Positions 37,565-51,590 of a stretch of DNA of 64,000 nucleotides are shown in pieces. This DNA is from Temnothorax longispinosus. Lineage: Eukaryota > Arthropoda > Insecta > Hymenoptera > Formicidae. The position numbers were made by a program, and so were the translations under genes. Below the pieces are notes generated by a model. It was not told where the DNA came from. It saw nothing but the letters and a program-made list of their open reading frames with translations, and ran no database searches. Every line of letters starts with the position of its first letter. Within the stretch, counting starts at the first letter, position 1. Location of the stretch: the NCBI RefSeq assembly GCF_030848805.1, contig NC_092363.1, positions 16,152,600 to 16,216,599 of the forward strand. The letters run 5' to 3'.

Positions 37565-39484
37565 TTTTGATGACTGGACTGGACGTAGAGTCATGGATAT
37601 CTCAACATCTGCGAAAGTAGTAATTCAGAACCTAGCTTATTTTATAGTACGCCGTATTTTTGTACGATTCTTCCAATGAAAATTATCATAAAAATTCGTT
37701 CCTTCAATATAAAATCAGGATAAAAGACACGTCGGTGATAGGTAAATTAGTAAAGAGTATTCACAAGACATTTGTTTCCATGGTGCTTATTAATTCCAGC
37801 ATATTGCATCAAGTAATATAGTAGAGATTTTATGTATACTGTATGAAATTTTTTACGTGACATGATGTTACGTGGTAAGCAATAAATTTTTCTTCTTTCC
37901 TCAGAGTTTGCACAAATAAAATCCGTCTACGCCAAACTCGTATATAATGGTTCGCTGCGTAAAATTTGTCAAAATGTTCTGCATTAGAAACAATTCGAAG
38001 GTTGTATAGCCACGTATAACAATTTCGTTGAGTTTCCACAAATGATCGCGTTGGCCGAGATTTTATTCTTCCGTAACAAAGTTTCACATCATCTACAATA
38101 CCCAATGAGTTACATAAAATTAAATTTGCGCAATTATCATGTATAATTCCAAAATTCGCAATAAACATTTGAAAGAAACGAGTCCTCGTCATTACTTCTG
38201 CAATATGTGAAAAAAATACTTATCACGTGACAGCATTATTTAGGTATTTAAAAACAAAATGATTGGGCGAAATATGCGACGCCAGAGAGTAGCGAGGACA
38301 CGTCAAGTATTAATGTTGGCTACGAAGCTAATGAATTTCTTCTTTCGCCCGGATCGTCCGATGCTAACGCCATAAAATTCAAACCAAGTCGACGCGGCAA
38401 ACTTTCCGCTACAGAAATGATTTTGTCCCGTTAATCGGTAATAAGTTGCGATCGGTCTGCGAAATTATTAAATTTTTTTAGATACGTACGCACACGCGTC
38501 TAAGTGTATGTGTATGTGCCGAGTTTAAACACTTAATTGTTCAATTACATATAACTCAATAAGAACAGACTACTCTTAATCTTTCTGTTAAACTGCATCT
38601 TTTCTTTTGGTTTTTTTCATCTCGATTAAAAAGTAATGCTGCAATGATGTGCATCTACATAATCTCGGATCCTGAATTAATTGTCGAGTGTGCTCGCGTG
38701 TATACCGTACGTATATCTAGAGTTACAACGTTACATCGGTGCAAACCGATTCAGATGCATTGATTAAAACGTCAGGCTCTTTTCCTGACATGACGGCATT
38801 ACACAATGGCAAGCTCGTGTTAGCCATTATGCGGTAAATGTTGACAGCGCGATCGTTTATCGTAACGATAGTTATCGAGACTTTTATCATAATTACCGTC
38901 ATCATCATTATCATTATTACTATCATCATCATCATCATCATCGGACTTCCCGTCAATATCGTCAGCCGAACTTCTCGCGACTACACCGTTAGCGTAAGGA
39001 TACCCGGGGCCGATTCTACATTTATCCCAAAAATTCGTGGCTCTCAAGAGAATACTACTTATCTCGCGCTCGCTCGAGCATCGTACATACTCGTGGATTG
39101 TCGCTCCCTTTAAAAGAAAAAAAAAGAAAAAAAAAAGGAAAGAAGGAGAAGGGAGAGAGAGAGAAAAAAGAAGACACTCGTTAGCCCCAAGTGTAACAGA
39201 TCGCAGATGCGTTAGCCTCGTTTTTGAGACAACTATAGAATCGGCACTCGGCACAGTGGGTTTTCAATTGTCGCGTTGGAGAGATCGATCCACGATCGAG
39301 CTGTAAAACCGACTTGCTTCTCGGATGACGTTTTTGCCGGATGATACTCCACCATCTGGTTTCGAGCGGAGTGTTTTGCCTCCTACGGCGACGTAGGGCG
39401 ACGCAGGTACGACGGTACGAATTTGAGTACCGCGTGAGACGAGTGTCGAGCCATCAGGGCGCGCGAGCGCCAGCCGTCGTTCGT
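37565..39484. other. Convergent 3' spacer between SELENBP1 and SMG1
   Basis: It holds both 3' UTRs. There is a trinucleotide ATC-type microsatellite at about 38898-38942 and an A/G-rich run at about 39111-39172. A 120-codon minus-strand frame at 37830-38192 has no recognised relatives and is not called as a gene. Confidence 0.5.
38898..38942. repeat. ATC trinucleotide microsatellite
   Basis: Repeated ATC/ATT triplets interrupted once, in non-coding DNA between SELENBP1 and SMG1. Confidence 0.7.
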
Positions 39485-42400
39485 TCAGACCCACGGTGTC
39501 CAGCCCTCGTACAACAAGGCCAGATTATCGTTGCTCTGCGCTTCACGTATCACGTATTCCACTTGTTCGGCCGTGGTGTACTTGCGCGACGGTTGCGGAT
39601 CGCGGCCCTCCAGCTTCATACGCACGCGGCGCCACACGTTCAGCGCGTAAGCGTTCCGCTCTTGCACGGCTAGGGGAAAAAGAAAGAAAGAAAAAAAAAA
39701 GATTAGATAAAAGAGAGAAAATATTAGAGTATTATAAGCGATCTTCAGATCTCGTATCGACCAAAGTAGAGACAGAAGACTACTTACCCTTGCCCGTGGT
39801 CGGATCTCTGGTCAACGGTGTTCCCTTTCTCGGACTCAGGCATACACTGTCCTGTCGCACCAGCTTACTCTTCCTCCTCCTCCTCCTCCTCTTCCTCCTC
39901 TTCTTCCTCTTCTTCGGCAGACTGCCCGCAGGCTTTTCCGTATCCTTCGCTGAATTTATCGTGCGCTCGCTCGCAAATTCCAGCAATCGATTGTACAAAC
40001 TGGGCACTTTAATCGCCATCGCTTCCAATTCTTTCTTCATCACCGTGCCGCGAGCCGAGTCAAAATTCTCGGCTGCCAGTTCCTTCACCACCGCCGAAAG
40101 GTTCTCCGTGAAGGATCGATAGGCGAACAGAAAGTCCTGCAAGCCGTCTATGTTTTCCTGCTTAGCCATCGTCTTTAACAACGCTCTAACATCCGACATG
40201 AGTCGATGATGTTCGGCGAGTACGTTCTGTAGATTCATCACTCGCTCCCTTAAATAGTCCTCGGCGGTGAAGAGAGCCTCTTGTTTCTCCTGCAGCTTCC
40301 TCTGGGTGTCGATTATCGCTTCGGACACAATTTTTTCAGCCTGCTTCAACCACGCGGCGTCCACGTTGTTCTCCAGCTGCAGCAACTGTACGAGGCTTTC
40401 CTCCGTCATGGTGACGGTGATATTCAGATTGGCCGTCAGGACGCAGCTTTCCTCCCAGTGCTTGATCAGTTTGACCAGATTGGCGTCGTGCGTCACACTC
40501 TCCGACGTCCTGGTCCTTAGAGCCTCGTAGTGCAATATGGCATTGCACGTATTGACCACCATCGCGGCTAGATTGTGTTGTCGGGTCAATTTATCGCACG
40601 ACAACAACACTGCGTTATCGAACGCGGACATAACTTCGCCCAGCGCCGGATTGGCGCCGGCAGCCCACTTGAGACGTTGTACAGCGCTCGAAACAAGATT
40701 TTGTTGTTGCTCGCGTGCCTCGCACACTCGCGACTGCAAGTTGGACAAATTCGTTGCCTTTTTTCGTAGCTCCAGCATGAAGGTAGAGCGATCTGAAATA
40801 AACGAGGAAATAATTATTTTCTAAAGGCTAAAACAGTCAAGATGGATTTGAATTCGTTAATTTTGAACTCATTAAATCTAGAGACAAATAGGTTCCTGTA
40901 AGCCTAAAAATCTGTAAGCTACCATGGTCAGTTTAAGGACTCACTTAAACGATTCATGGGATGCATCGAATACATTGGATTCATCGGACTCATATTGGGC
41001 CTCATCATTAGGATATCCTCGTGCAACCAATGATAAGCCGTCTGCTGAAGTTGAAGTCTCTGAAGACTGACCCTGGCTACCTCGGTGCTCTGCTGCGCCA
41101 ATCTAGCAGCCTGTTTCCGTCGCCAGGCGCTCTCCAAAGTGCTACTCAATGCGCCCGCTTGCGTCAAGACCGAGCCCGAGAACGAGCCTCTCTTCATGCA
41201 CAGATCTACCATCTTTCGACACAGCTCCTCCAACGAGACCTTGCTCTCCGCTCCGATGTCTCTCTGCTCAATCTCGGTAGTCACGTTCAGACCCATTCGC
41301 TGCAGCAAGAGACACAAGGCGAGCGCCAACGTCTGCGACGTCACCCCGAGCAATTGCCTCGAAACGTAATCGGCCGTGAACACTCGGACAGGTTTATTAA
41401 GTCGTTCATCGTCGTACACGTTCGCCAATCCGCCTTTAAACGCAGTAGCAATGTCCCGGCACATGACGAAGAACTCTTGTATGGTGTGCAATCTCTTGAT
41501 CAGGAATATGTCCTCGAGCACTTGCCGAGCCGCCTTGTTGAAGATGGGCGCCGACATCTCCTTAGCTTCGCGTATCTGATCAATCTTCTTCCAATTCATC
41601 GGAATGTCCAAGGAGCTCAGGGTAGTGACCAAAGCGTTACCTTCCATTTGCAATTTCTCAAACAAACCGTTGAAGCCCATCAGCAACATTTGACCCGGCG
41701 TCAGAGTTTCCTCCTGATTCAAATCCTGAACCTCCGCCTGTCGCGACAGTAACGCCTCGAATCGTAATCTCATGTTAGCCACTATACTCTGTACCACCGC
41801 GTGCGGGCTCTCCATCTCCATCACGGTAAACCGGAGATGCATCTCGAGCTGCGCCAGAATGTCACCGAGCGGTATTCCGGTCAGTATTACGATTTCACCA
41901 AGCTCGCTTATCATTCGCATTACGCTCGGCTCCTCCGTGACGATCGTCTTCATCGCCTCCGGCAATATGATGGTTTGGAAATTGTAGTTGAGCTCCTGCA
42001 GACCCTTGTAAATACAATCGGCGCTCTTGAGGCACTTGAGGATCAGCGCAATCTTGGGATCGTTGTTCGTCTTGTGGTTCTCCGGTATCAGCGTGATCAA
42101 CTCGGCGATCAATGACGACATGAGACGCATCTCGTCCAGAAACCAGTCCCCCTCACGGGACGTGAGATCCACCAAGCAGTCTCCGGCGCACTTGGCAGCG
42201 CCCTCCATCATAAGGTAGCGCTTATTCAAGGCACACAGCGCGGTGATGTTGACGCACTCGAGCGCTCTCTCCGCGCCTTTCTCTCGTCGCAGAAATCCCG
42301 CAATTTGCGCCCTCGACTCGGTGTACGCCTTCTCGATTCTATTACCGGCTTCCGGCAAGCCTTCGGATACCGTTCTCTCGTAAGCTTTCTTGTATCTCTC

Positions 42401-45400
42401 GCTGTACTCGTTCAAAATCGCTTCCATCTGATACGAGAAGGTTATTATCTGCTGAACCTGCGGATTGCTCGGATTGATTGGATTTAGGCTCGCTTCGAAC
42501 CGCGCCATGACTTGGTGGCACGCCTCAACGGTGCCCGAGACTAACAACTCGTTCGCCCAAGTGTGATAGAGTACGGCGCGATGTTGCGAAAGAACGCTGA
42601 GAGGGTATAGGCTGCAGATGGCGGAATATTGGCTCAATAGCTCCAGACATTTGCTTATGGAAAAGGCCTGGTCGGTGGCCAGCTGCGTCAATTCGTTCTC
42701 CGACTGCTCGCATTGCACGATCATCTGACTTTGTCCGGCGTTCTGCAAGAATTCCTTCACAAGGTCGAACACTACGTGATCCTGCTGATTGGTCAGGGTT
42801 CCCAATTCCGACAGCCACTGTCCTAGTTGAAGTCCTCGCACCGCAGCCAACGCGATCTAAAGTAACAGAAATCAAAATATCGAGGAATATGCGATAAACG
42901 TAAAAAAAAAAAAAAAAAAAAAAAACTTAAAAAACGTTAGAATCGGACGCTTTGCGGCAACGTGTTTCGCGGTCGCGTTTCAGCGGACTCACATTGTGCA
43001 TATTAATCTGCTTCTCGCATTCCTCTATCTTCTCCTTCAGGCCCGCCTTTGCTTTCTCGTGAGAGTCCCGCGCTCGTTTGAACGAATTGTATCGCTTCAC
43101 TACCGAATATAACGCGTGATTCCGACCCATCGCCTGCGCCTCCTTGACTAGCGCGAGCTGCTGATGTCGGTCCTGCAGTAAATCCTGACACTGACGCGAC
43201 GCCTCGGTCGCCTCGATCCAGCTGTTCAAATGATGGCACAGTAGCGGCAAGGTTTTCGCCAATTCGTCTCTGCAATTTCATTCCATGAAACACGACAACG
43301 TGTTACAAACGACTATAAATGCAACCTAACGATATTTAACGAGATTTTCAGATTTAAGCGAGAAACGAGCTAAACATTTACGTAGAGAGACGTAAATTGA
43401 CTCTTTTTCGATGGGGATGTTAAAGAAGGAAAGAGAAGAAAGGAGGCGATTAATAATTCTACTACTTATAAAATAAACACGTGTGCACGTGTGTACTTGA
43501 AATGATAGAAATCAACTCTAGAAATATTTTTCTCTCTTAAAGAGAATAGAAGAAAAGATAAGATAGAAGAGAAACGCGAAACGTCGACAGTGTCTCGTCG
43601 AGTTAGAGAGAGACTCAGACTCGTTGTTCTTCCACGTTGTTGGTCTCTTACCGATTAGCCAGCCACTCGGCGCGCATCTCCGCCGTTCTCACAGCGAACA
43701 TCGCACGCGTGAGTTCCTGCTCCAGTTGTTTCCTTCCGACGCCAGTGCACCTCGCTCTGGCTTGACAAGCGCCATAACTCGCTATGCTGGTGTCCGCGCC
43801 CGCCCGCCAATCTACCAAAGGATCGTAGACAAACGCCTCCAGCAAGGTCAGGAGCGTCTCGCGGCCTCTACGCATCACTCTTAGAGTATGCTCGGAAGCG
43901 AACCTAAATATACCCTGGACACACAAATAACGATTATATTATATACCGTTTATAGTTGGGAAAATATAATAATCATTGGCCACTCATGAATGTGCGTTTC
44001 TTTCCCATCTCGGCTTCCCATCGACCTTTTTCCGATTGCGAGCGAATCGCAATTACCGCTGATAGCGGCTGATAGTTATAGCAGTTCTTTGCCAGGGAAA
44101 CCAGCAGATGAGTAGATAAGTAAAAGCACTCCCGAACGAACGGGTAGCAGCGTGCCGTATCTGCCGAAACGCTTCGTATCGATCTACGTTCTCGTCGAGC
44201 GTCAAGCGTCGAACGTCGAAAAGTATCATAGCTATTGCGAATGCTCTATTGCATTGTCATCGAAATAAATTTGCTGTCTCAAAAAAGTGACGAAAAAAAA
44301 GAAAAGAAAAAGAATCCGAACGAGCGAGGTAAGTTATCTTTCATTTTTACACTTCTCATAATCGCGAAAAAATTAATTAAATAACATTTCGAACGTTTCG
44401 TAGGTTTACGTAATCGTGATGCATGGCTCGATGTGTATCTTGGTATTTCGTAGAGTACCATCGGAAACCCGTTTCTTTCCGTGTGTATGTGTATGTGCGC
44501 GTGTACGTGCGAAAGGTAAGTCGTCAGCGTATTAGCTGATTGATCGTTTTCACGTTTCTCGCATGATTCTCGCGGATAAAAATTGTTTCGATGATTCCCC
44601 GGTGGGTTTTGCACGACGGTTTTATTAGGGCACGCAACGACCCTAGAGACGACCTCGTCGTCGTTGCGAGACACAAATAGCCACGGCTGTATAAAGTGCT
44701 ACAAACACGTATCCCCAGTTTGACTTCTCTGTAAATAGATGTATATCCGTGCGAGGTTCCTTAATCATCGCGGCATTACTTCTTTGACCATTTTGAGACT
44801 AATTTTAATCGCGAGCCGTCAGAAGCTTAAGCCTAAATCGTCTAAATTCAAGCGGGCTGAAAACTTTCAAAACTCTACAATTCTACAATGTATAAACAAG
44901 TACTTGCAAGTTTTCTTTTTCAGAACTATGTATCTGAAAGAAAGCAACGTTACTGAGTCGGACGTAAATGCATCCACGAATGCTCCATCGACCGACTTGC
45001 CGAGAAACGAAGAAAACATGTTTTGGATCTTGATGGACTGCTTCCTGTTCGTTGCGATCGTTTTGGGGAATGTCCTCACGATATTGGCCATAACGTGGGC
45101 TCGCAGGCTCCGAAACGTCGTTTCGAATTACTTTATTCTAAACCTAGCAGTGTCGGATCTTATGGTGGGCGTAACGCTTCCGTATCATTTGGCGTTTTAC
45201 GCGGACGACACGTTACACCGCAACAAGTCGGTATGCATCTCGCGCTTCATCATGTTCAGCTTAGCGTGCGGCGGGAGCATATACAATCTCATAATAATCG
45301 CCATAGACCGATACGTCGCTATCGTGTACCCATTGAGCTATAATGCATACGCGACTAAGAGGCGCGTGCTACTGATTATAATCGTCGCTTGGATATGTAC

Positions 45401-47080
45401 CATGGGCGTGTCATCGATTCCGACATATTGGAATAATTTTGACGCTTCTAACGCTGACCAGAAGTGCGAATTGGAAACGGTATTGCCGAGGTACTGTTAC
45501 TGCATCTGCTCGCTACCCTATCGTTGATTCTCCGTTTCTTGGTAATCAATTTCGCGCGATAGTCCCGTGTCGATGTATTACTTGACGTGCGTCGGTATTT
45601 ATTATTCGTCGTAATTGCCGTAAACATTAATTATTCCTCGATCAATAAACGTATATTATTTTGGTAGATACTACATATTGGCTATACAGATGCCGGCACT
45701 TTTCCTCAGTTGGATAGCAATGTTTCTGCTGTATTGGAAAATCTGGAGAGAGGCGCATATGCACGCGCGTCGCATGAATCTCGGTATCGTCCCGAATATC
45801 GCTGAAAAAAACGATCGTAAAAGTGTACAGGTATATAGTTTTAATTTTAAATCATAGAATGTAGCAGACAATTGAAAGCAGCGACGAAATAAAAGTTTTA
45901 CAAGCGTATAGCGATCAAGGAGTGACGGCAATAATAGATTTTGATTTTTCGATTAGGTGGTGCTGCTGATCCTGGGCTGCTTTTCGATCTGCTGGTTCCC
46001 TTATTTCGTCGTGGTTTGCATTCGCATGCAAACCTCTGATTGGAGAACAAACTCGATGACGTTATGGTACAAATCCACGTTCGCATTAGCCGTTGCTAAC
46101 AGTGCGATGAATCCCTTCATATACGCGTGGAAAAATACCAACTTTCGCAAGGCCTTTCTAAAGATTTTACACTTTAAATCGCCCAATGACTATTTCAACT
46201 CGAGCTTCAAAATGTACTTGGAAAAACAACGTCAACTAAAAAGCCAGACGGATGTACAAGACAGTCACCGTACAAATGGAAACAACAATTCGCCCCAATA
46301 TTCACCTAATCCCCAATCTGATCACGCGGAAGAAAATAGAACGGAAAATACAATTTTGTAAATCCCATTTATTTTCAGCTAAAAACTGTCTAATAGAGAA
46401 ATAAATTGTAAATTATTTTATTTTCTCCAAATTTATATATTTGTGTATATTTGCCTGTAAGAAATCTTTCTCTTTCTCTCCCTCTCCCACCCTCTCTCCC
46501 TCCCTCCTCCTCTCCAAGAATTAAAAATCTTGAAAAATAAATAATTTACAAAACAAAATGTAGTAGATACATCTCCATAAAGAATTGCAATCGTAAGACA
46601 CTCATCTAGTACAAAATTAAAACGTTTCTAGTGTGATAAAAGTTCCAAAAACAATGCAATTTTGAAACGTATTAAAATTTTAATTGTAATCAGACTTTTT
46701 AAAAGTAAAACTATCCGTTATTTCTCCATCTTATCGAGAAAGATTCTCATCAAGATTATCGGGAGACTTACCTCGACTCCGGTTACTCCTAAAGCCGTTT
46801 TGATATTTGGCGTCATGCGGAACGGCACTTTTTCCGGGACGCGCAAAGTTTTTCCTTTCTCGAAACAGACGTTGTAATCGATGTGCACAACTTCGCCGGT
46901 GTTGAGGTCGACGAGAACATTGTCCAAGTGCCTGTCGCCTAAACCTATGATGTAGCCAATAATGGACATTACCGCAACGGAATACGAGTAGTTCTTGGTA
47001 GCTTGCCACCAGCTGCCGGCATTGATGCTGTTGCACCAGATCTCTCTGCAAAGTACATTGGAAAATGTGTGTGTGTGTGT

Positions 47081-47123
<43 letters not shown>

Positions 47124-50100
47124 ATGGATCTCGAAAGATTCATTAGTCCGATTGAAAAGTACGGTAATGACCGTTTTCGATAATTATTTGGCAACTAACT
47201 TGGCTAGAAGATCCTTCGGAGTCTCCCTCATTAGTTCCTCCAATACTTTTTTCAGTACGTGGATAGGCCATTCCTTTCGGTTCTCCAAGCCGATCCCGCA
47301 CTCTTTCAGCAACGGCGTCAGTTTGTTGTAAAACAACTCCGAGGGTCGCATAATCGCCGAATTGCCGCCACCAGCCTTGCTGTTCACGGAGCACTCGCGC
47401 TGCTGCCATCGCTTGTAGAGTATAAACAGTGGCGTCACGCCGTCGACCCACTGAATAAGTCCAGATCTAGGACCCAACGGGATCACCGAGTAATGCCGTG
47501 CTCTGTAGACCTTGGTATCGCTGTTCTTCGACATCATGGTGTTACATATGCTTAGGAATTGCATTATCCTCTCATCCAGATGCAAGTCCTCTAGTCCCTT
47601 AAATAGGTACGTGTATACGTGTCCGTCGGACCCGTGGAACACGAGCTTCTTAGGTTTCGTCTTCGTCGGCAGAATCTGAACGTTATTGTCCACCGACATG
47701 ATGGTGACGATCCTGTTATCGATGGCAGCGACGCCCGGCATGGCGATGCAGGTATCCTTCAGATTGGCCAAGATAGGACTAATGTCAGTCATTGACAGAG
47801 AATAAGCGGCACGTCGGTGCACGCGTTGCGCCAACTTGGTCTCCAAGTGTTTCAAGGCCAAACTGGCCACTTGGGGCTTGGCCGGATTCTTGGGATTGTT
47901 TAGTCGATTTATCACCTCCTCGATGGAAGCACCAAACTTCTCCTGAAAAGTTTTCTCGTGCGGCGTCTCGGCTGGTACGGACGTCATAGATAGCAGATTC
48001 TCCAGTATAAACGTGATCGGTTTCAAAATGATCCTGTGCTTCTCCGCGATCAACTTATCTTTCTCTTCGGGCGCGAGCCAGACATTGTCCTGTACCCGTT
48101 GAATCTCGATCTCCAGCTGCTCGAATCGTTTGGTAATCTCTGTGTGATGTTGGCACAACGTCGCCAACCACAGTTCGTCCCATAGCAACGTGATTCGTCT
48201 CAGCTCCTTGACTAGCACCTTCACTTGAACCACCGAATCCTGGATGCGACTCGAGAGACAATCGACCAACTGCGAGAAATAGGAATCCATGAAGCTCTCA
48301 TGCTCGTCGTTGTACACGATTGCTTCCGCTGCCGTCTCCTCTTCGTCCTCCTCGTCCTCCCCTCCTTCCTCCTCCTCCTCCGCCTCCTCGTCTTCTTCCT
48401 CCTCCTCCTCCTCCTCTTCCTCTTCTTCTTCCTCTTCTTCCTCCTCCTCCTCCTCCTCCTCCTCTTCTTCCTTTCCCCGTTCTTCCGCGGCAGCGCTCAA
48501 GCCTATAACGTTCTGCGAGTCGTTATCGTTGTCGTTGTCGGGCTTCTCGTAAACGACCTTGTCGTAAATCTTTTTCTGGCCGGATACCGCGCCCACCACG
48601 GCTGGAAACGTGATCAAATGCGGCGAATTCTCCGCCACTCGGCACAACAGCTCGGACACCTGGGTCCTCACATATGCCTCGGGATGACTGAGCCTCGAGA
48701 ACAACTGCGGTATAATCTCCTTCCATGGCGCGGTCGGGGTCGTCGAGAGGCCTGTTTCGAGCGCGTTCTGCAACTCCAGAGCGTGCTTCACCACGAGTCG
48801 CAGCAGTCTCAACGTCGCCGTGATGGTGTCGCACTCGTTGCTGTCGTTGTTCGCCAATTGCAAGTATTGGAAGTATGCTTTCGCCGAAAACTCGTAATAC
48901 GAGTAGATCCTCTTCTGCGCCTGTCGCCATATGTCGACCAGCATGCCGAGATGTTCGTTGCTGGAGTGGCTCAGAACCGACACGTTCCTCAGCTGATTCT
49001 CTATCATGTCAGATGTGTTTATGTCGTTCGTGTCGATATCGCCCTCGTCCTCGGGTATGGTCTTGTTCTGGCTCAGTATAGAGAAAATGGTGTTGAGATC
49101 AGCCTCGGCAATGTCCATCGGCAGTAAGGACTGTATGTTTATCCGGTCGGTATCCGTCAATTGGCCAGAGTTGGAGTTGTCCACGATCTTCCGGCCCCAC
49201 TTGTAGCACCAAGCGGCGAAGCTGGACCAGACGTGCGGCAGCACCGGACACTGATTCACACCAAGCTGCATCAGTTTACCGATTATCATGTCCGACGTAG
49301 GAATCAGATCGATCGTCTTGCCAAACAGCTTGTCCATCAGGCCGTCGTTGTGCTCAGCCTCGAATCTGAGCAACTCCTCCAGCTGAGGATTCTCGGTCAC
49401 GTTCGTGTCCTGCTGTATCCATTTACTCAGGGTAAGTAAGAGCTTGGTTCCCATCTCGCGTAACTCGGCGGACCCCTCACCGCTGACGATCGCTCGCGAA
49501 ATTCCCAACGCGGTCGCGCAGCACATCCTCAAAGCCTCTCTCGTGTCCTCCATGTCGTACAGTAACTTGGACAATTCCCTGAACGCGCGCATACTATTCT
49601 TGGTCCATTTCACGTCAACAGGCCCGTTCAGCATGTCGCTTGTAATCTCGGAAAAGGTGCGAGCGCTCGGATCTTTAAGTCGGATCAGGTCTTGCTCCGA
49701 CTTCAAGTACTTGACCATCTCCCGTTTCGCTAAATTAAAGTTGCCTTCCTTCCTGGCTGTTCTGACGACGTGTAACCGTAGACTGTCGACCTCCATAGAG
49801 TCGTTGTCGCACGCTTGATCCAGGTACTCGGACCACCACAAGACCTGCGTTAAAATGTTCGAGTTAACATTATTGACTTTATCAACTTTGTACAATTCGA
49901 AAACGTTCTTGTCCTTTTTGCCGCGCGCGAAATTCTTCAGCCCCGTCGCGGAATACTGGAGCAGTATTGCGTCACTGAGATACTCTGATGGCACATTTCG
50001 CAATCCGTCCTGCATCATCTTGGCCGCGACTTTCTGGCACCTCTCGACAACACTGTCGCACATCGAGTCGTCGAACGATTCGTCGAATTCGTTAAGGTGA

Positions 50101-51551
50101 ATCCTCAGGGCAACGTTCGTCAAACTGTTGCTGCACGCGACCAGCGTTTTCGCGCAACTCCAATTACTTTTCCTTTCCTCGTCCAGGAGGTTCCAATTCG
50201 TCAATTCGTCCAAGGAGATCAATTCACCCTCCTCGAACTTTTTCAGACAATCCGCCTGCTGCGGAACGATATTCTCCGCGAGTTGCCTCCTCAGAACGGC
50301 GTAATTGTCCTGCGCCAGTATCTCGGTCTCCCGCGATTTCCATTCCACTAATCCAGACCAGTCGCTGACCGCTTTATAACAGTTGGAAAGTCTTTGCATG
50401 CAGAAACTCAGAACTTGATTGTCACTCTCGAGTTTCGCGGCGGCTCTGCCGCTTTCGTCGTCGTTCGTTTTAACGCGAGCGTGCTCGTCGATGATGAGCC
50501 TGTAGGCATCCGCCGCTGACTCGTAACGTCCGGCGGCTTCCTCCATCGTCGCTTTCAGCCACGGGAATTGCCTGTCCTTGCCCTTGGTGTACGCGTAGAG
50601 CCCCTGCAGCGCCTCCGCTTCGCCGAGCGCGACCATCGCCTGTGCCGTCCACAACGTCGCCCTTTCGAACTCGATGCCCTGCGTGTTATCAGCACTGCTC
50701 AAATCCTCCAGTAACCTCTGGCTGTTGCGCAGCGCACTCGTCGCCAGGCCCGAGTGCAACGAGACCACGCACAAGGCCAACCGTATGCGATTCAGCCATT
50801 CCTTGCACGTCGACTTGTTCGTATGGAAGAAGGTTCTGACTGGTTTTGACAGCGGCAAGAGTGCCATCGCGCAACCGTCGGCCGCGTTGTGAATCACTCT
50901 CTCCAAATGTTCCAGGAATTCGACGAAGAGCCGCACTCGCGTGTGCTCGTGCAAGATGCGATCTAATCCCTGCCTCTCCCTCCTCATCACCTCTGCGTTG
51001 GAGCACGAGATCTCGCGAGCCAGAATCTTCAGGGCACTCTCGATCGACGTAAACGTTTCCTGCGGCTTCCCCAAAGAGGTGCGAAGCTTATTCAGGACGC
51101 AGTGTTGCGCTGCTTCAAAACCGCTCCAGAAAAACAGGAACGAACAGTTTGCGAGCGCTAAATCGTACATCCTCGCCGTAGTTCCGTTCTCCGGTCTGCA
51201 GACACAGAAATAATTTTATCACCGTATATTATTTCGAGAAGAAATGATCTGTCATAAACGGTAAAGATAAAGAGCACTTACACGGCTGGCCAGCACAAAG
51301 TAAATATCTCCGACAACCCGGATGCGTCAAGATAATGTTCCTGCAGTAGAAATGCCATGTACGTTTTGAAATGTTGCGCCAGCAATTCCCCATTGTTGTT
51401 ACCTCGCATGTGCAGTCTTTGAGCGAGTATCAACGATTCTGTCGAATAGGTCACGATCTCCCGTGCCTTCTGTGGTACAACATGGTTGACACGACAGTTG
51501 AACATGAAATGAGAGAAAGAAAGAAAAAGAAAGAAAGAAAGAAAGAAAGAA

Positions 51552-51590
<39 letters not shown>

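Noticed and set aside
37830..38192. 120-codon minus-strand open frame in the SELENBP1/SMG1 spacer
   Set aside because: No family resemblance and no ATG context or splice evidence. Its position in a convergent 3' region makes chance or a decayed repeat more likely.
41021..41752. 243-codon plus-strand open frame
   Set aside because: Antisense of the well-aligned SMG1 exon 40945-42856, with no protein resemblance.
1925..46361. Idea that the 5'-nucleotidase and the adenosine-like receptor form a local purinergic gene cluster
   Set aside because: They are about 40 kb and eight genes apart, with unrelated genes between them. Co-occurrence in one window is not evidence of a functional system.
48225..49127. 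300-codon plus-strand open frame rich in Leu/Phe
   Set aside because: It is the antisense shadow of the SMG1 exon, and its Leu run is the complement of the poly-Glu tract.
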